Below are positions 10,172-18,878 of a DNA stretch of 64,000 bases, piece by piece. A program made the translations under genes and the position numbers. Location of the stretch: NCBI GenBank assembly GCA_050180235.1, contig JBFXEJ010000018.1:6426-70425 (forward strand), read 5' to 3'. The notes below the pieces were generated by a model. It was not told where the DNA came from. It saw only the letters and a list, made by a program, of their open reading frames with translations, and did no database searches. The DNA is from JAABRU01 sp050180235. Its GTDB lineage: Bacteria > Desulfobacterota > Desulfobacteria > Desulfobacterales > Desulfococcaceae. Every line of letters starts with the position of its first letter. Position 1 is the first letter of the stretch.

Positions 10172-10537
10172 TTATTCCAATGGTAAATAAATGATTGTAT
10201 CGCTGTATTCATCTGCATCCGAAGCTCCGTATATGAGCAACAGCTCTTCGATGGTTTCCCGGATTCCCATATTCGGATTCAGTTCAATAATTCCGGGAAT
10301 ATGCAAACTTTTTTCCAAATGATTCCTCAAATGTACGGGCATGGATTTCCGATTGTATGTTACGAGTATAAAATCGTTTTTTTCACACCATTCCAGAATT
10401 TCCGGGTCTGATGTGCCTTCGGTCGGCACTCCCGGATCACCGATTCTCCAGACAATCAGTTCGGGTTCCTGCTGCAATAGCTCGGAACGGAAGAGCGGAG
10501 GAACATTTTCGTCGATTAAATAGCGAATTTTCCTCAT
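10172..10537 (-). CDS. DUF5615-type PIN-like toxin candidate
   Basis: The 121-residue protein starts with RYLIDENVPP, the conserved acidic N-terminal motif of the DUF5615/Mut7-C-like PIN-fold family, followed by SDPEILEWCEKNDFILVTYNRKS, where the second Asp/Thr motif of the nuclease fold sits. Such proteins are usually the toxin partner of DUF433 antitoxins, which is what lies directly upstream: the antitoxin TGA is immediately followed by this ATG. Expected activity is RNA cleavage, from family membership. No disruption was seen, so the pair may be intact. Confidence 0.85.
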   Translation of the reverse strand: MRKIRYLIDENVPPLFRSELLQQEPELIVWRIGDPGVPTEGTSDPEILEWCEKNDFILVTYNRKSMPVHLRNHLEKSLHIPGIIELNPNMGIRETIEELLLIYGASDADEYSDTIIYLPLE

Positions 10538-10861
10538 TCATGCGGCTTTCAGTTGTTTCTGTTTCATATTCCGCAAACGGAGAACAACCGGCGGAGGCTG
10601 CCTGTCCTGCGCCTCCCGCATCTGTCTTCCGTATTCCAGCCATTCTTTCAGATACTGTCCAATTTTTTCTTTGTTTTGGAAATAATACAGAATGGTGGCA
10701 TAAATCTGTTCCAGTGTGAGAGATGGAAACCGTCTGACAATGGATTCAGGCTGCTGTTCACGGTATATGTATTCATACAGAACAGATTCAATTCCGATTC
10801 TTGTTCCTTTGATGCGAATATCATCTGGTGAAAGATGATTGAAATATGATTTCATATCCAT
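10538..10861 (-). CDS. DUF433 antitoxin
   Basis: The 107-residue protein has the DUF433 pattern: DIRIKGTRIGIESVLYEYIYREQQPESIVRRFPSLTLEQIYATILYYFQN is a winged-helix-like segment with the typical RIKGTRI and LEQIYATILYY blocks (residues about 15-65). DUF433 proteins neutralise a linked DUF5615 toxin and usually repress their own operon. Gene order (antitoxin first) and zero spacing to the toxin support a functional pair. The pair sits between cimA and leuA and is probably an insertion into the biosynthetic cluster. Confidence 0.85.
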   Translation of the reverse strand: MDMKSYFNHLSPDDIRIKGTRIGIESVLYEYIYREQQPESIVRRFPSLTLEQIYATILYYFQNKEKIGQYLKEWLEYGRQMREAQDRQPPPVVLRLRNMKQKQLKAA

Positions 10862-10975
10862 ATGACTGCTCCTTATTTATAAAAAATATTAAATACTGAA
10901 TGTTAAATTCAATTCAATCATCTCTGTCAGTATGAATTTGAACATACGATCTTCCCCAACTATTTTTTTCGTATA

Positions 10976-11046
10976 TGTTTCCCACAGAGAACACAGAGTG
11001 TTTTTTCTCTGTGTTCTCTGTATATCTCTGTGATCTCTGTGGGAAA
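10976..11046. repeat. Long inverted repeat of CACAGAGAACACAGAG motifs
   Basis: TTTCCCACAGAGAACACAGAG and its complement ending CTGTGGGAAAA flank an ACA/TGT-rich centre, giving a long imperfect hairpin between cimA and the DUF433 gene. Related motifs recur near 9908, 16215, 37285 and 63650. Confidence 0.6.
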
Positions 11047-11088
11047 ATTTTTTCGCCGGGAACAAGTTTGAAGCTTGTTCTACAAAAA

Positions 11089-12702
11089 TTATCCGCATAC
11101 CGGATTTTTCTGCTTTGCCAGTTTGTACTGAAAACTGTCGGCCAGAGCCTGCCAACTGGCTTCAATAATATCTTCGGAGACGCCGACCGTGCTCCAGATA
11201 TTGTCCGCATCACGCGAATCAATCAGCACGCGCACTTTTGCAGCAGTGCCGTCGCGTCCGTCAATCACCCTTACTTTGAAATCCACCAGGTGCATTTCAT
11301 CAATTTCCGGGAAGAACTGGTGCAATGCTCTTCTCAGTGCATTGTCCAGCGCGCTGACCGGGCCGTCTCCTTCGGCTGCCATAATTTCATCTTTGCAGCC
11401 AACAGAAATCTTGACAGTGGCATGGGCAGAACAGGGTTTCTGTTTGTCTTTTTCAATGGTGACACGGAAGGATTGCAGATCAAAGACCGGCTGAAACTGA
11501 CCTGTGAATTTTTCCAGAAAAATCTTCAATGAACCGTCAGCCGCGTCAAACTGGTATCCGTCCTCTTCCATGATTTTCACGGCCTCAACAATTTTGCGCG
11601 TGTCGCATCCGTTGTTTGTCAGATTTACACCCAGTTCCTTTGCCTTGTATTCAATATTGCTTTTTCCTGCCATATCTGAAACCAGCACATGCCGGGCATT
11701 GCCCACAAGTTCGGGCTGCATGTGTTCGTATGCTCTGGGATTTTTCATCACAGCGCTGACATGGATTCCGCCTTTGTGTGCAAACGCGCTTCTGCCCACA
11801 AAAGGCCGGTTGTTTAAGGGAATCATGTTCGCGGTTTCACTGACAAAACGCGACAGGCTCCGCAGTTTTTTCAGGTTTTCCGCAGACATGCAGGGACAGT
11901 TCATTTTCAGTGCAAGTATGGGAATGATGGACATCATATCTGCATTGCCGCACCTTTCCCCGTAACCGTTCACGGTTCCCTGCACCATCATCGCGCCCGC
12001 GTTCACAGCCTCAATACTGCTGGCAACTGCCATGCCGCAGTCATTATGGGTGTGAATCCCCAGTTTTATTCCGCTTCCATTGATACTGTTATGCACCTGT
12101 CTGAAAATCGGAACCAGTTCAAAAGGCAGGGTTCCGCCGTTGGTATCGCAAAGCACAATCACATCTGCTCCGCCCCTGTGCGCGGCTTTGAGGGTGAGCA
12201 GAGCATAGTCCGGATTGTCTTTGTATCCGTCAAAAAAATGCTCCGCGTCATAAATCACTTCCCTGCCGTGCTTTTTCAGAAAGGCAACGGAATCTTCAAT
12301 CATGCAAAGGTTTTCTTCCAAAGTGTTGCTCATGAGCTTCACATGCAGATCCCAGGTTTTGCCGAAAATTGTTACAACAGGCGTTTCACTTTCCAGCAAA
12401 GCCCGCAGATTGGGATCATCTCCCGGAAGAATGCCAGGTTTGCGTGTGGAGCCAAAAGCCGCAAGCCGGGCATTTTTGAATTCAACTTCCTTTGCCAGTT
12501 CAAAAAAATGCCTGTCGCGGGGATTGGAACCGGGCCATCCGCCTTCAATATAATGAATCCCAATATCATCCAGCCGTATGGCAATTCTGATTTTTTCCTC
12601 GGCAGTGAAATTGATATTTTCTCCCTGGGTTCCATCTCTCAAAGTGGTGTCATACAAGTATACCGGTTCCATTTTGCTTTCTCCTTTTGGTGTTGCAGAC
12701 AA
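11089..12702 (-). CDS. cimA: (R)-citramalate synthase
   Basis: The 537-residue enzyme makes citramalate from pyruvate and acetyl-CoA, feeding isoleucine synthesis without threonine. It shares the DRE-TIM barrel with LeuA (LYDTTLRDGTQGENINF, THNDCGMAVA, NGYGERCGNAD) but has the features of the long CimA subfamily (TIGR00977 type): GGWPGSNPRD early and a C-terminal regulatory domain from about 400 onward (KISVGCKDEIMAAEGDGPVSALDNALRRAL). A good AGGAG site lies just upstream of ATG 12702. There is no ilvA in the window, so the citramalate route is the likely source of 2-oxobutanoate for IlvBN. Confidence 0.95.
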   Translation of the reverse strand: MSATPKGESKMEPVYLYDTTLRDGTQGENINFTAEEKIRIAIRLDDIGIHYIEGGWPGSNPRDRHFFELAKEVEFKNARLAAFGSTRKPGILPGDDPNLRALLESETPVVTIFGKTWDLHVKLMSNTLEENLCMIEDSVAFLKKHGREVIYDAEHFFDGYKDNPDYALLTLKAAHRGGADVIVLCDTNGGTLPFELVPIFRQVHNSINGSGIKLGIHTHNDCGMAVASSIEAVNAGAMMVQGTVNGYGERCGNADMMSIIPILALKMNCPCMSAENLKKLRSLSRFVSETANMIPLNNRPFVGRSAFAHKGGIHVSAVMKNPRAYEHMQPELVGNARHVLVSDMAGKSNIEYKAKELGVNLTNNGCDTRKIVEAVKIMEEDGYQFDAADGSLKIFLEKFTGQFQPVFDLQSFRVTIEKDKQKPCSAHATVKISVGCKDEIMAAEGDGPVSALDNALRRALHQFFPEIDEMHLVDFKVRVIDGRDGTAAKVRVLIDSRDADNIWSTVGVSEDIIEASWQALADSFQYKLAKQKNPVCG

Positions 12703-12784
12703 ATACTGTCAAATCTGAAAAAAAAATTCAGCATTAATTCCTTAAAACCCTAATGATTTAGGAAAGTTCAGGTTTTTTGTTGCA

Positions 12785-13201
12785 TTACAGATGAAAATCC
12801 CCGGCTGCTTCCGGCTGATAAAGAATATCTTCAATGCAGATGCGCCTTATGCCGGACGGAACCGGCCATTCCACAACATCGCCTTTGGCATACCCCAAAA
12901 TGGCAGTGCCAATGGGCGCGAGTATGGAAACCGCTCCGATGTCAATGTTTGCTTTTCCGGGAAATACCAAAACACAGGTCATTTTCTCAGAAGTGTTCAA
13001 ATCACGAAGCACAACCTTTGAATTCATGGTGACAACATCCCGCGGAATATTTTTGGAGTCCACAATTTCAGCCCGCTCCAATTCTTCTGCCAGGTCTTCC
13101 AAATCCTTCCTGTTCTGCATATTGAAATCCCGGGTCACTCCAATGAGATCCTCAAGCCGGGTTTTGTCAAATTCTGTAATGTATATCTTTCTTTCTGCCA
13201 T
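12785..13201 (-). CDS. rnk: Rnk/GreA-C-like nucleoside diphosphate kinase regulator
   Basis: The 138-residue protein has a short N-terminal helical part (LEDLIGV...LEDLAEELERAEIV) and a C-terminal FKBP-like GreA/B domain: VVTMNSKVVLRDL, then SILAPIGTAILGYAKGDVVEWPVPSG. This is the Rnk family layout; Rnk binds RNA polymerase near the secondary channel. It lies between ilvC and cimA on the same strand, and the short gaps on both sides suggest co-transcription. No direct link to amino acid synthesis is known, so the position may be incidental. Confidence 0.85.
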   Translation of the reverse strand: MAERKIYITEFDKTRLEDLIGVTRDFNMQNRKDLEDLAEELERAEIVDSKNIPRDVVTMNSKVVLRDLNTSEKMTCVLVFPGKANIDIGAVSILAPIGTAILGYAKGDVVEWPVPSGIRRICIEDILYQPEAAGDFHL

Positions 13202-13282
13202 GATCTCCTCTGCAATTCATTTTCAGCAGACCAAATCAACTGATTTCTGTGGATATTTTTCTGAAATTGTTAAAATCAGAGA

Positions 13283-13315
13283 TTTTCCCCCTTTTTTAAA
13301 GGGGGAAATCTTCTT
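13283..13315. terminator. Hairpin between rnk and ilvC
   Basis: GATTTCCCCC and GGGGGAAATC arms flank an AT-rich loop with T-rich sequence on the plus side. It could be a terminator or a short repeat; it sits in the minus-strand unit between ilvC and rnk. Confidence 0.45.
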
Positions 13316-13320
13316 TTATG

Positions 13321-14370
13321 CTATTTCCGGTTTTCGGGACGGAGCGCACGCACTGCCGCGCCTGCCTTCCACATCTCGGAATTTTTGATGACATTGAGTT
13401 CCGCGTTCAGCTTTTCCCGGTAATCAGGTCTGCTGTTGACATCCAGCACCCGCTTTGTTTCTTTGCCGCTTTTGACACTGTCATACAAATCATCAAAAAC
13501 CGGGATAACTGCATCACGGAATTTGGGAGCCCAGTCCAGCGCGCCGCGCTGTGCAGTGGTGCTGCAATTCCCAAACATCCAGTCCATGCCGTTTTCCGCA
13601 ACCAGACGGATCAGGCTTTGTGTCAGTTCCTCAACGGTTTCATTGAATGCCTCACTGGGGCTGTGTCCGTGTTTGCGCAGCAGATTGTACTGGGCTTCCA
13701 TTACACCGGCCAGACATCCCATGAGAACCCCGCGCTCGCCCGTGAGATCGCTGAGAACCTCTTTTTCAAACGTGGTTTCAAACAGATAACCCGAACCAAT
13801 GGCAATGCCCATTGCCAGCGTTCTTTCTTTGGCGCGTCCTGTTGCATCCTGAAACACCGCGAAACTGGAATTGATGCCGCTGCCATCCAGAAAATTGGTG
13901 CGCACAGTACGGCCTGAACCTTTGGGAGCGACCAGCACCACATCCACATCTTTCGGGGGGATAATGCCGGTCTGCTCTTTGTAAACTATGCCGAAACCGT
14001 GAGAAAAATACAGGGCATCGCCTTTGTTCAGGCATTCTTTGATTTTCGGCCACATAGAAACCTGTCCAGCGTCTGAAAGCAGGTATTGAATAACCGTTGC
14101 TTTTTTCGCTGCTTCTTCTATGGGAAACAGGGTTTTGCCCGGCACAAAACCGTCTGCAACTGCTTTATCCCAAGATGCTCCGCCTTTGCGCTGTCCCACA
14201 ATAACATTGATGTCATTGTCTCTCATGTTCAGAGCCTGTCCCGGCCCCTGCACACCATAACCGATCACAGCGATAATCTCGTTTTTCAGCACGTCACGGG
14301 CTTTTTCCAGAGTAAACTCCTCGGATGTTACCACTTCTTCCAGAACCCCGCCAAAATCAATCTTTGCCAT
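13321..14370 (-). CDS. ilvC: Ketol-acid reductoisomerase
   Basis: The 349-residue class I enzyme converts acetolactate or acetohydroxybutyrate to the dihydroxy acids using NAD(P)H and Mg2+. AVIGYGVQGPGQALNMRD (about 33-50) is the Rossmann dinucleotide motif, followed by VGQRKGGASWDKA and VAPKGSGRTVR. The C-terminal knot domain has TGERGVLMGCLAGVMEAQY and SCTTAQ-like NCSTTAQRGALDW with metal-binding acids. An AGGAG-type site precedes ATG 14370. Length and motifs are normal. It is part of the branched-chain cluster, downstream of ilvN, separated from it by about 1.2 kb of broken small genes and repeats. Confidence 0.97.
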   Translation of the reverse strand: MAKIDFGGVLEEVVTSEEFTLEKARDVLKNEIIAVIGYGVQGPGQALNMRDNDINVIVGQRKGGASWDKAVADGFVPGKTLFPIEEAAKKATVIQYLLSDAGQVSMWPKIKECLNKGDALYFSHGFGIVYKEQTGIIPPKDVDVVLVAPKGSGRTVRTNFLDGSGINSSFAVFQDATGRAKERTLAMGIAIGSGYLFETTFEKEVLSDLTGERGVLMGCLAGVMEAQYNLLRKHGHSPSEAFNETVEELTQSLIRLVAENGMDWMFGNCSTTAQRGALDWAPKFRDAVIPVFDDLYDSVKSGKETKRVLDVNSRPDYREKLNAELNVIKNSEMWKAGAAVRALRPENRK

Positions 14371-14444
14371 TGGTGTTTTTCTCCTTTTATGATTGTGTGT
14401 TGTTATCTTTCAAATAAAATTTGGATTTGACTGAAATCCGCTCA

Positions 14445-14808
14445 TCAAACACCTTCGGCAAGTCTCTGATAAGCAGATTTTCTTCGTCTGAAGATGTCCT
14501 GAACCGCATTTTCAATTTTTTTCTTACGTTCATTTTCACTCAGCCGTGAGATAATCAGTATACGGTTTTCAACAGTTATACCAAATCGCCATTGGTTTTA
14601 TACAAATCCGGAGGAGTGCAAAAATTGAGCGGAGCGGTTTTTTGCACTCGCTTACCAGCGGAAAAACTTACAGTATTGTATCAAATCAATGGAGAATTGG
14701 TATTATATCAACTTCATCATCTGCACGGAGATCCATTGACTGCAATATTTCATCGTTTAATAATATAGCCAATGAATTGCCTATTTTCTTGATTTGTGTT
14801 TTCGGCAT
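14445..14808 (-). pseudogene. AbrB/MazE-like antitoxin split by a repeat element
   Basis: From ATG 14808 the frame reads MPKTQIKKIGNSLAILL, the swapped-hairpin DNA-binding N-terminus of AbrB/MazE antitoxins, up to DEVDI at 14704. After the element at 14577-14703 the same frame resumes at 14576 with TVENRILIISRL and ends SAYQRLAEGV at 14445, a common C-terminus of this family. Removing the element restores a 78-residue protein. As it stands the protein ends inside the element about seven codons later. No cognate toxin was found next to it. Confidence 0.75.
14577..14703. mobile_element. MITE-like element D, copy 1 (in antitoxin gene)
   Basis: About 127 bp with imperfect inverted ends (TACCAAATCGCCATTGGTTT and complement of AAATCAATGGAGAATTGG) and an inner hairpin around GAGCGGAGCGGTTTTTTGCAC. 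Excision with one TA left rejoins the antitoxin frame. A second copy is at 24942-25092 and an inner fragment at 52919-52961. Confidence 0.7.
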
Positions 14809-14821
14809 AACAGTAATCCTT

Positions 14822-15044
14822 TCATGACAAAATATCCGCCATGATTTCATCCGCAGTGGATGCAGCACATTTCCCATTGCGATATTCTTCTCCGGCTTCC
14901 TGAACCGATTTTATAATAGACCTCTTTCCAAAGTCAATTTTTATCCAATAAAATCAAGGGAGCAATTCCCACTTTTGCAAGAGGTCTAATATCTTCCCTA
15001 CGGTTGGCTGCAATCCGAGGATGAAGAATATCCACCTGAGACAT
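14822..15044 (-). pseudogene. Small antitoxin-like gene split by a 72-bp TA-flanked element
   Basis: ATG 15044 begins MSQVDILHPRIAANRRED. The element at 14917-14988 interrupts it; deleting 70 bases (element plus one TA) restores a 50-residue protein that continues IIIKSVQEAGEEYRNGK and ends ADEIMADILS. The acidic C-terminus and size are antitoxin-like, but no family can be named with certainty. It lies directly upstream of the AbrB-like antitoxin, also broken. In its present state the frame runs on into the element. Confidence 0.6.
14917..14988. mobile_element. 72-bp MITE C, copy 1
   Basis: Inverted ends TAGACCTCTTTCCAAA and TTTTGCAAGAGGTCTA, TA at both borders. It is nearly identical to the copy at 50815-50886. 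TA duplication and tiny size fit a non-autonomous relative of an IS630/Tc1-mariner element. Confidence 0.8.
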
Positions 15045-15087
15045 TTGTTGATTCGGTGATAAATGACATCCGGCACTTTTCCAAAAG

Positions 15088-15540
15088 TCAGTCAATAAAC
15101 ACCTCTGCGAATTTCCCCACTTCCTGAAGAATGCTTTTTTGCTTGGCCTGAATTGCCTTTTGCAGTTGTGCTGATTCCGTATTGATTGGATCAACAGGCT
15201 TCCATGTTTCAATTCCTCTTGTACGGCCCTTTTCAATCAGAAGCATATCCCCGTTGAAGGCATTGGCATACCGTCCGATATTCCACAAAAATTGAGCGAT
15301 GATGATATACCGTCCGCTGGTTCCTGAGCGGAAAACATCCATAACCCGGCAATAATCGCCGCTGCCTGTGGTGTCATAAATCTTTCCGGACTGTATCCGG
15401 CTGATGAGGTTCTCAATATCATCCATTGTCTGTTCAAGCCTTTTTCCGGAAAAACAATAAACTGATGTATTTTTAACAGACTTTTGTAATTGTCTGCATA
15501 AATACGTTTCAGCATTCACCCTCCCCTGCCCCTCCCTCAA
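15088..15540 (-). pseudogene. Remnant of an unidentified gene, possibly an AAA-type ATPase locus
   Basis: One frame (15515 downward) begins MLKRIYADNYKSLLKIHQF, which resembles the N-terminus of RecF-like AAA ATPases, but leaves coding-like sequence after about 25 codons. Another frame continues from about 15423 as MDDIENLISRIQSGKIYDTTGSG and ends FAEVFID at 15088. The two do not join in one frame, and the upstream end lies in a CCCTCCCTCAAGGGAGGG repeat. It is best read as a decayed gene, though the 111-residue downstream frame could still be expressed. No function is assigned. Confidence 0.4.
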
Positions 15541-15567
15541 GGGAGGGTAGAAAATTTGAATCTCTGC

Positions 15568-16056
15568 TTATTTTGATTCCCGGAACAGGGCAATGGTTCC
15601 GGTTCGGGCAATCTCTTTGATTCCCATTGGTTTGAGCAGGGACAGAAAAGCCTGCATCTTGCCTTCATCGCCTGTTACCTCAATGGTATAATGCTCCGGC
15701 CCGACATCCACAATCTTGCCACGGAAAATATCCACAATGCGCAGAATTTCAGCACGGTTTTCAGATTTGGCAGCGACTTTGACCAAAGCCATTTCCCGGT
15801 GTACATAATTTGATCCCGTGAGTTCATGCACCTTGATGATATTGATCAGTTTGTTCAACTGTTTTTTGATCTGCTCCACCAAAGGCTGGTTGGCTTTTGT
15901 GACAACCGTGAGCCGGGAAATATTGGGATCAGTTGTCTCTGCAACACACAGACTTTCAATATTATAGCCGCGACCGCTGAACAGACCTGCAATCCGGGAC
16001 AGGACACCGGGCTGGTTGTCCACCAGAAGGGACAGAACATGTTTTTCATCAGTCAT
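15568..16056 (-). CDS. ilvN: Acetolactate synthase, regulatory small subunit
   Basis: The 162-residue protein is the valine-sensing subunit of acetohydroxyacid synthase. The N-terminal ACT domain is clear (SLLVDNQPGVLSRIAGLFSGRGYNIESL, residues about 8-35), followed by the second half typical of IlvH/IlvN (ALVKVAAKSENRAEILRIVDIFRGKIVDVGPEHYTIEVTGDEGKMQAFL). Length matches the family. The gene follows ilvB on the same strand, but about 300 bases of inverted-repeat DNA lie between them, unusual for this pair. Confidence 0.95.
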   Translation of the reverse strand: MTDEKHVLSLLVDNQPGVLSRIAGLFSGRGYNIESLCVAETTDPNISRLTVVTKANQPLVEQIKKQLNKLINIIKVHELTGSNYVHREMALVKVAAKSENRAEILRIVDIFRGKIVDVGPEHYTIEVTGDEGKMQAFLSLLKPMGIKEIARTGTIALFRESK

Positions 16057-16071
16057 ATGGAATCCCCCTTA

Positions 16072-16354
16072 TTTCAGTGTTCAGTGAACAGTTATCAGTT
16101 ATCAGAATTGAATATCTGTTTTGCTGTAATAATTATACCATCACTTATAACATTTGACTTGCTCTGATGAGAAGATTTTCTGCATGAAATACACCCGGAA
16201 AATCCGGCAGTCTGCTCTTAACCGTAGAGTGACACAGAGTTTTTTCTGTCCGAAATTCAGACTGGAAAATCAAAACCTCTGTAAAACGTTTCAAATAATG
16301 GTATATCACTGATAACTGATAACTGATAACTGTTCACTGGTAACTGGTAACTGA
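16072..16354. repeat. Inverted-repeat element between ilvB and ilvN
   Basis: Ends carry repeats of AACAGTTATCAGTTATCAG on the left and CTGATAACTGATAACTG plus GTTCACTGGTAACTGG on the right, forming a roughly 280-bp foldback. The centre (about 16196-16300) shares motifs with the repeat near 37262-37345. No coding sequence was seen. Confidence 0.65.
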
Positions 16355-16355
16355 A

Positions 16356-18044
16356 TTAAACCAGCAGCATTTCCGTAATGGGTGCGCCTGCCGGAACCAT
16401 TGGATAAACGCATTCTTCTTTTGCCACAACAAAATCCATGATCACCGGCCCTTTAATCGCAAGCCCTTCGCGCAGAACTTTTTCCACTTCATGCGGTTTT
16501 GTGGCACGCAACCCCACAGCACCATAGGCTTCTGCCAGTTTTACAAAATCCGGCGCGTGTTCCATGCAGGTGCAGGCATAGCGTTTTTCATAAAAAAGCT
16601 CCTGCCACTGCCGCACCATGCCCAAATAGCCGTTGTTGAGAATGACGATTTTCACAGGCAGACAATACTGCACAGCGGTTGCCATTTCCTGAATATTCAT
16701 CTGAATGCTGCCGTCTCCGGCCACGTCTACCACAAGTTTGTCAGGACAGGCCATCTGCGCTCCAATCGCGGCAGGCAGTCCAAATCCCATTACGCCCAGC
16801 CCGCCGGATGTGATGAAATGTCCGGGTTCATCCACGTGACAGAACTGTGCAGCCCACATCTGGTTCTGCCCCACTTCTGTTGTGATAATGGCTTTTCCCT
16901 GTGTGATTTCATTGAGTTTTTCCACCACATACTGGGGTTTGATGGTTTCCTCATCCTGTGTATAGGAAAGCATAGCGGCTTTTTTCCATCCGTCTATCTG
17001 ATGCAGCCATCCGCTGCGTTTTGCCTTCAAATCGCCCATATCCGCTTCTTTCAGCAGCTCATTGAGCTGTGTAATGGTGACTTTGCAGTCCCCCACCACC
17101 GGCACGCTGACCGGGATGTTTTTGCGGATGGAAGTGGGATCAATGTCAATATGCACAATCTGGGCCTGTGCTGCAAAAGTGTCTGTTCTGCCTGTAACCC
17201 TGTCATCAAAGCGCACACCAATGGCAATCATCAGATCACACGCGGCTGTTGCCATATTGGATCTATAGGTTCCGTGCATTCCAATCATGCCCAGCCACAG
17301 GGGATCAGTGGCAGGAAATGCACCCAATCCCATCAGAGAAGTTGTCACCGGAATCTGTACTTTGTACGCGAGTTCCCGCAGTTCCATATGGGATTTGGAC
17401 AGAATCACGCCGCCGCCTGCAAAAATCATGGGACGCCGTGCCACTTTGATGAGATCCACCACCTTGTTCAACTGCCGGACATTAGGGCTGTAAGTGGGAT
17501 TGTAGGATTTCAGTTTAATTTCTTTGGGAACCTTGTAAACTGCCTGCGCCTTGCCTATATCTTTGGGAATATCCACAAGCACGGGGCCGGGTCTGCCGGA
17601 TCTGGCAATGTAAAATGCCTCTTTGATGATTCTGCCCAAATCCTCCACATTCTGTACCAGATAATTGTGTTTGGTGCAGGGACGGGTAATGCCCACAATA
17701 TCCACTTCCTGAAATGCGTCATTGCCGATGAGATGGGAAGGAACCTGTCCGGTGATGATTACAACAGGAATAGAATCCATGTATGCAGACGCAATGCCCG
17801 TGACGGTATTGGTCGCGCCCGGCCCGGATGTGACCAGACACACGCCCACTTTTCCGCTGGCTCTGGCATAACCGTCTGCTGCGTGAACCGCGCCCTGCTC
17901 ATGCCGCACCAGAATGTGCCGGATGTCGGTCTGCACCAGTTCATCATAGATGTCAATCACGGCTCCGCCCGGATAACCGAAAATGACATCCACCCCCTCC
18001 TCCTGCAAAGCCTTCATGAGAATCTGTGTACCTCTGAGCTTCAT
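16356..18044 (-). CDS. ilvB: Acetolactate synthase, catalytic large subunit
   Basis: The 562-residue ThDP enzyme forms acetolactate from two pyruvates and acetohydroxybutyrate from pyruvate and 2-oxobutanoate. The N-terminal domain has VIFGYPGGAVIDIYD and HEQGAVHAADGYARASG with the ThDP-activating Glu; the C-terminal domain has the GDGSIQMNIQEMATA...NNGYLGMVRQWQELFY ThDP/Mg2+ motif (about 435-490). Length and motifs are normal. It lies downstream of ilvD and one unknown gene, and upstream of ilvN, all on the minus strand. Confidence 0.97.
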   Translation of the reverse strand: MKLRGTQILMKALQEEGVDVIFGYPGGAVIDIYDELVQTDIRHILVRHEQGAVHAADGYARASGKVGVCLVTSGPGATNTVTGIASAYMDSIPVVIITGQVPSHLIGNDAFQEVDIVGITRPCTKHNYLVQNVEDLGRIIKEAFYIARSGRPGPVLVDIPKDIGKAQAVYKVPKEIKLKSYNPTYSPNVRQLNKVVDLIKVARRPMIFAGGGVILSKSHMELRELAYKVQIPVTTSLMGLGAFPATDPLWLGMIGMHGTYRSNMATAACDLMIAIGVRFDDRVTGRTDTFAAQAQIVHIDIDPTSIRKNIPVSVPVVGDCKVTITQLNELLKEADMGDLKAKRSGWLHQIDGWKKAAMLSYTQDEETIKPQYVVEKLNEITQGKAIITTEVGQNQMWAAQFCHVDEPGHFITSGGLGVMGFGLPAAIGAQMACPDKLVVDVAGDGSIQMNIQEMATAVQYCLPVKIVILNNGYLGMVRQWQELFYEKRYACTCMEHAPDFVKLAEAYGAVGLRATKPHEVEKVLREGLAIKGPVIMDFVVAKEECVYPMVPAGAPITEMLLV

Positions 18045-18099
18045 ACCCTCTCCTTTTCAGTTATCAGTTTTTGCCGAAATAATTAGCAGAATCAAAATA

Positions 18100-18792
18100 T
18101 TATACAAGAGATCTGATTGTCATATGCCGGCTTTCTCTGCTGAACCAGCAAAAATAATTTTCAAGTTCTGTGTCAATTTTTTTTATAAATTCATCAAGTA
18201 AATCATGAATCTTATGATCGTTGGGAATGTCATATACAAGTGTTGCTTCTATATGCGTTTTTCGGTAATGGCTTTCTCTGTTTCCGTCACGCGATAAATA
18301 TTTCCAATACGCTGAAAGATTATTTTCTGAAAACTGATATACAGTTTCATTAACCTGTTTTTCATGATCTTCCGGTATATTATCTCCAGTATATGAGTCT
18401 GATTTCATCATGCTGACCGAATGTGTCAGCAATCTTTTTTCAAGACTTCTGCATTGAAATATAACTATTTGGAGCTGATCAATTTTCAATGGACTGTTTT
18501 CAGCAGGTTTAAACTGATTACAAATATCACGCAATATTTTGGCATCATCAAAAAACAGTTTTTTGTCATCTCTTAACGATCCAAGTGTCGTTTTGGGCCA
18601 TACACTGCCCGGATTTTCAGGTTTAAGTTCAGGAATTCTCTCTTTAACATCCTTTTTTAATGCTAACAATGTGGAAGTGAATCCGCTATAAACAAGGGTC
18701 GGAACACCGGAACATGCTATAAAAAATTCTTTTGGATTAACAATAGTTTGATTTTTTAAGCAAATAATTTCACTCAATATATTTTTCATCAT
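18100..18792 (-). CDS. Hypothetical protein inside the ilv cluster
   Basis: A 230-residue protein from ATG 18792 (an AGGA site precedes two adjacent ATGs). It is hydrophilic with no signal peptide or membrane segment. No domain is recognised. A repeated hairpin separates it from ilvD and it is less G+C rich than the ilv genes, which suggests later insertion between ilvD and ilvB. Read-through from the ilvD promoter would still be needed for ilvB unless a promoter lies within it. Confidence 0.7.
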   Translation of the reverse strand: MMKNILSEIICLKNQTIVNPKEFFIACSGVPTLVYSGFTSTLLALKKDVKERIPELKPENPGSVWPKTTLGSLRDDKKLFFDDAKILRDICNQFKPAENSPLKIDQLQIVIFQCRSLEKRLLTHSVSMMKSDSYTGDNIPEDHEKQVNETVYQFSENNLSAYWKYLSRDGNRESHYRKTHIEATLVYDIPNDHKIHDLLDEFIKKIDTELENYFCWFSRESRHMTIRSLV

Positions 18793-18821
18793 TTTTTCCT
18801 GAACTGATTGGAACTGATGAT

Positions 18822-18854
18822 TTCCCGTTCCCACACAAAGTGTGGGAACGGGAA
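18822..18854. repeat. Perfect 15-bp hairpin after ilvD
   Basis: TTCCCGTTCCCACAC and its exact complement flank an AAA loop. There is no adjoining T-run, so it looks like a repeat hairpin or mRNA-stabilising structure rather than an intrinsic terminator. Confidence 0.65.
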
Positions 18855-18878
18855 TCAGGATGACAACTGTTCACTGCG

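Noticed and set aside
16491..18086. 531-codon plus-strand frame opposite ilvB
   Set aside because: Mirror of ilvB codon bias; composition is unlike a protein and ilvB is unambiguous.
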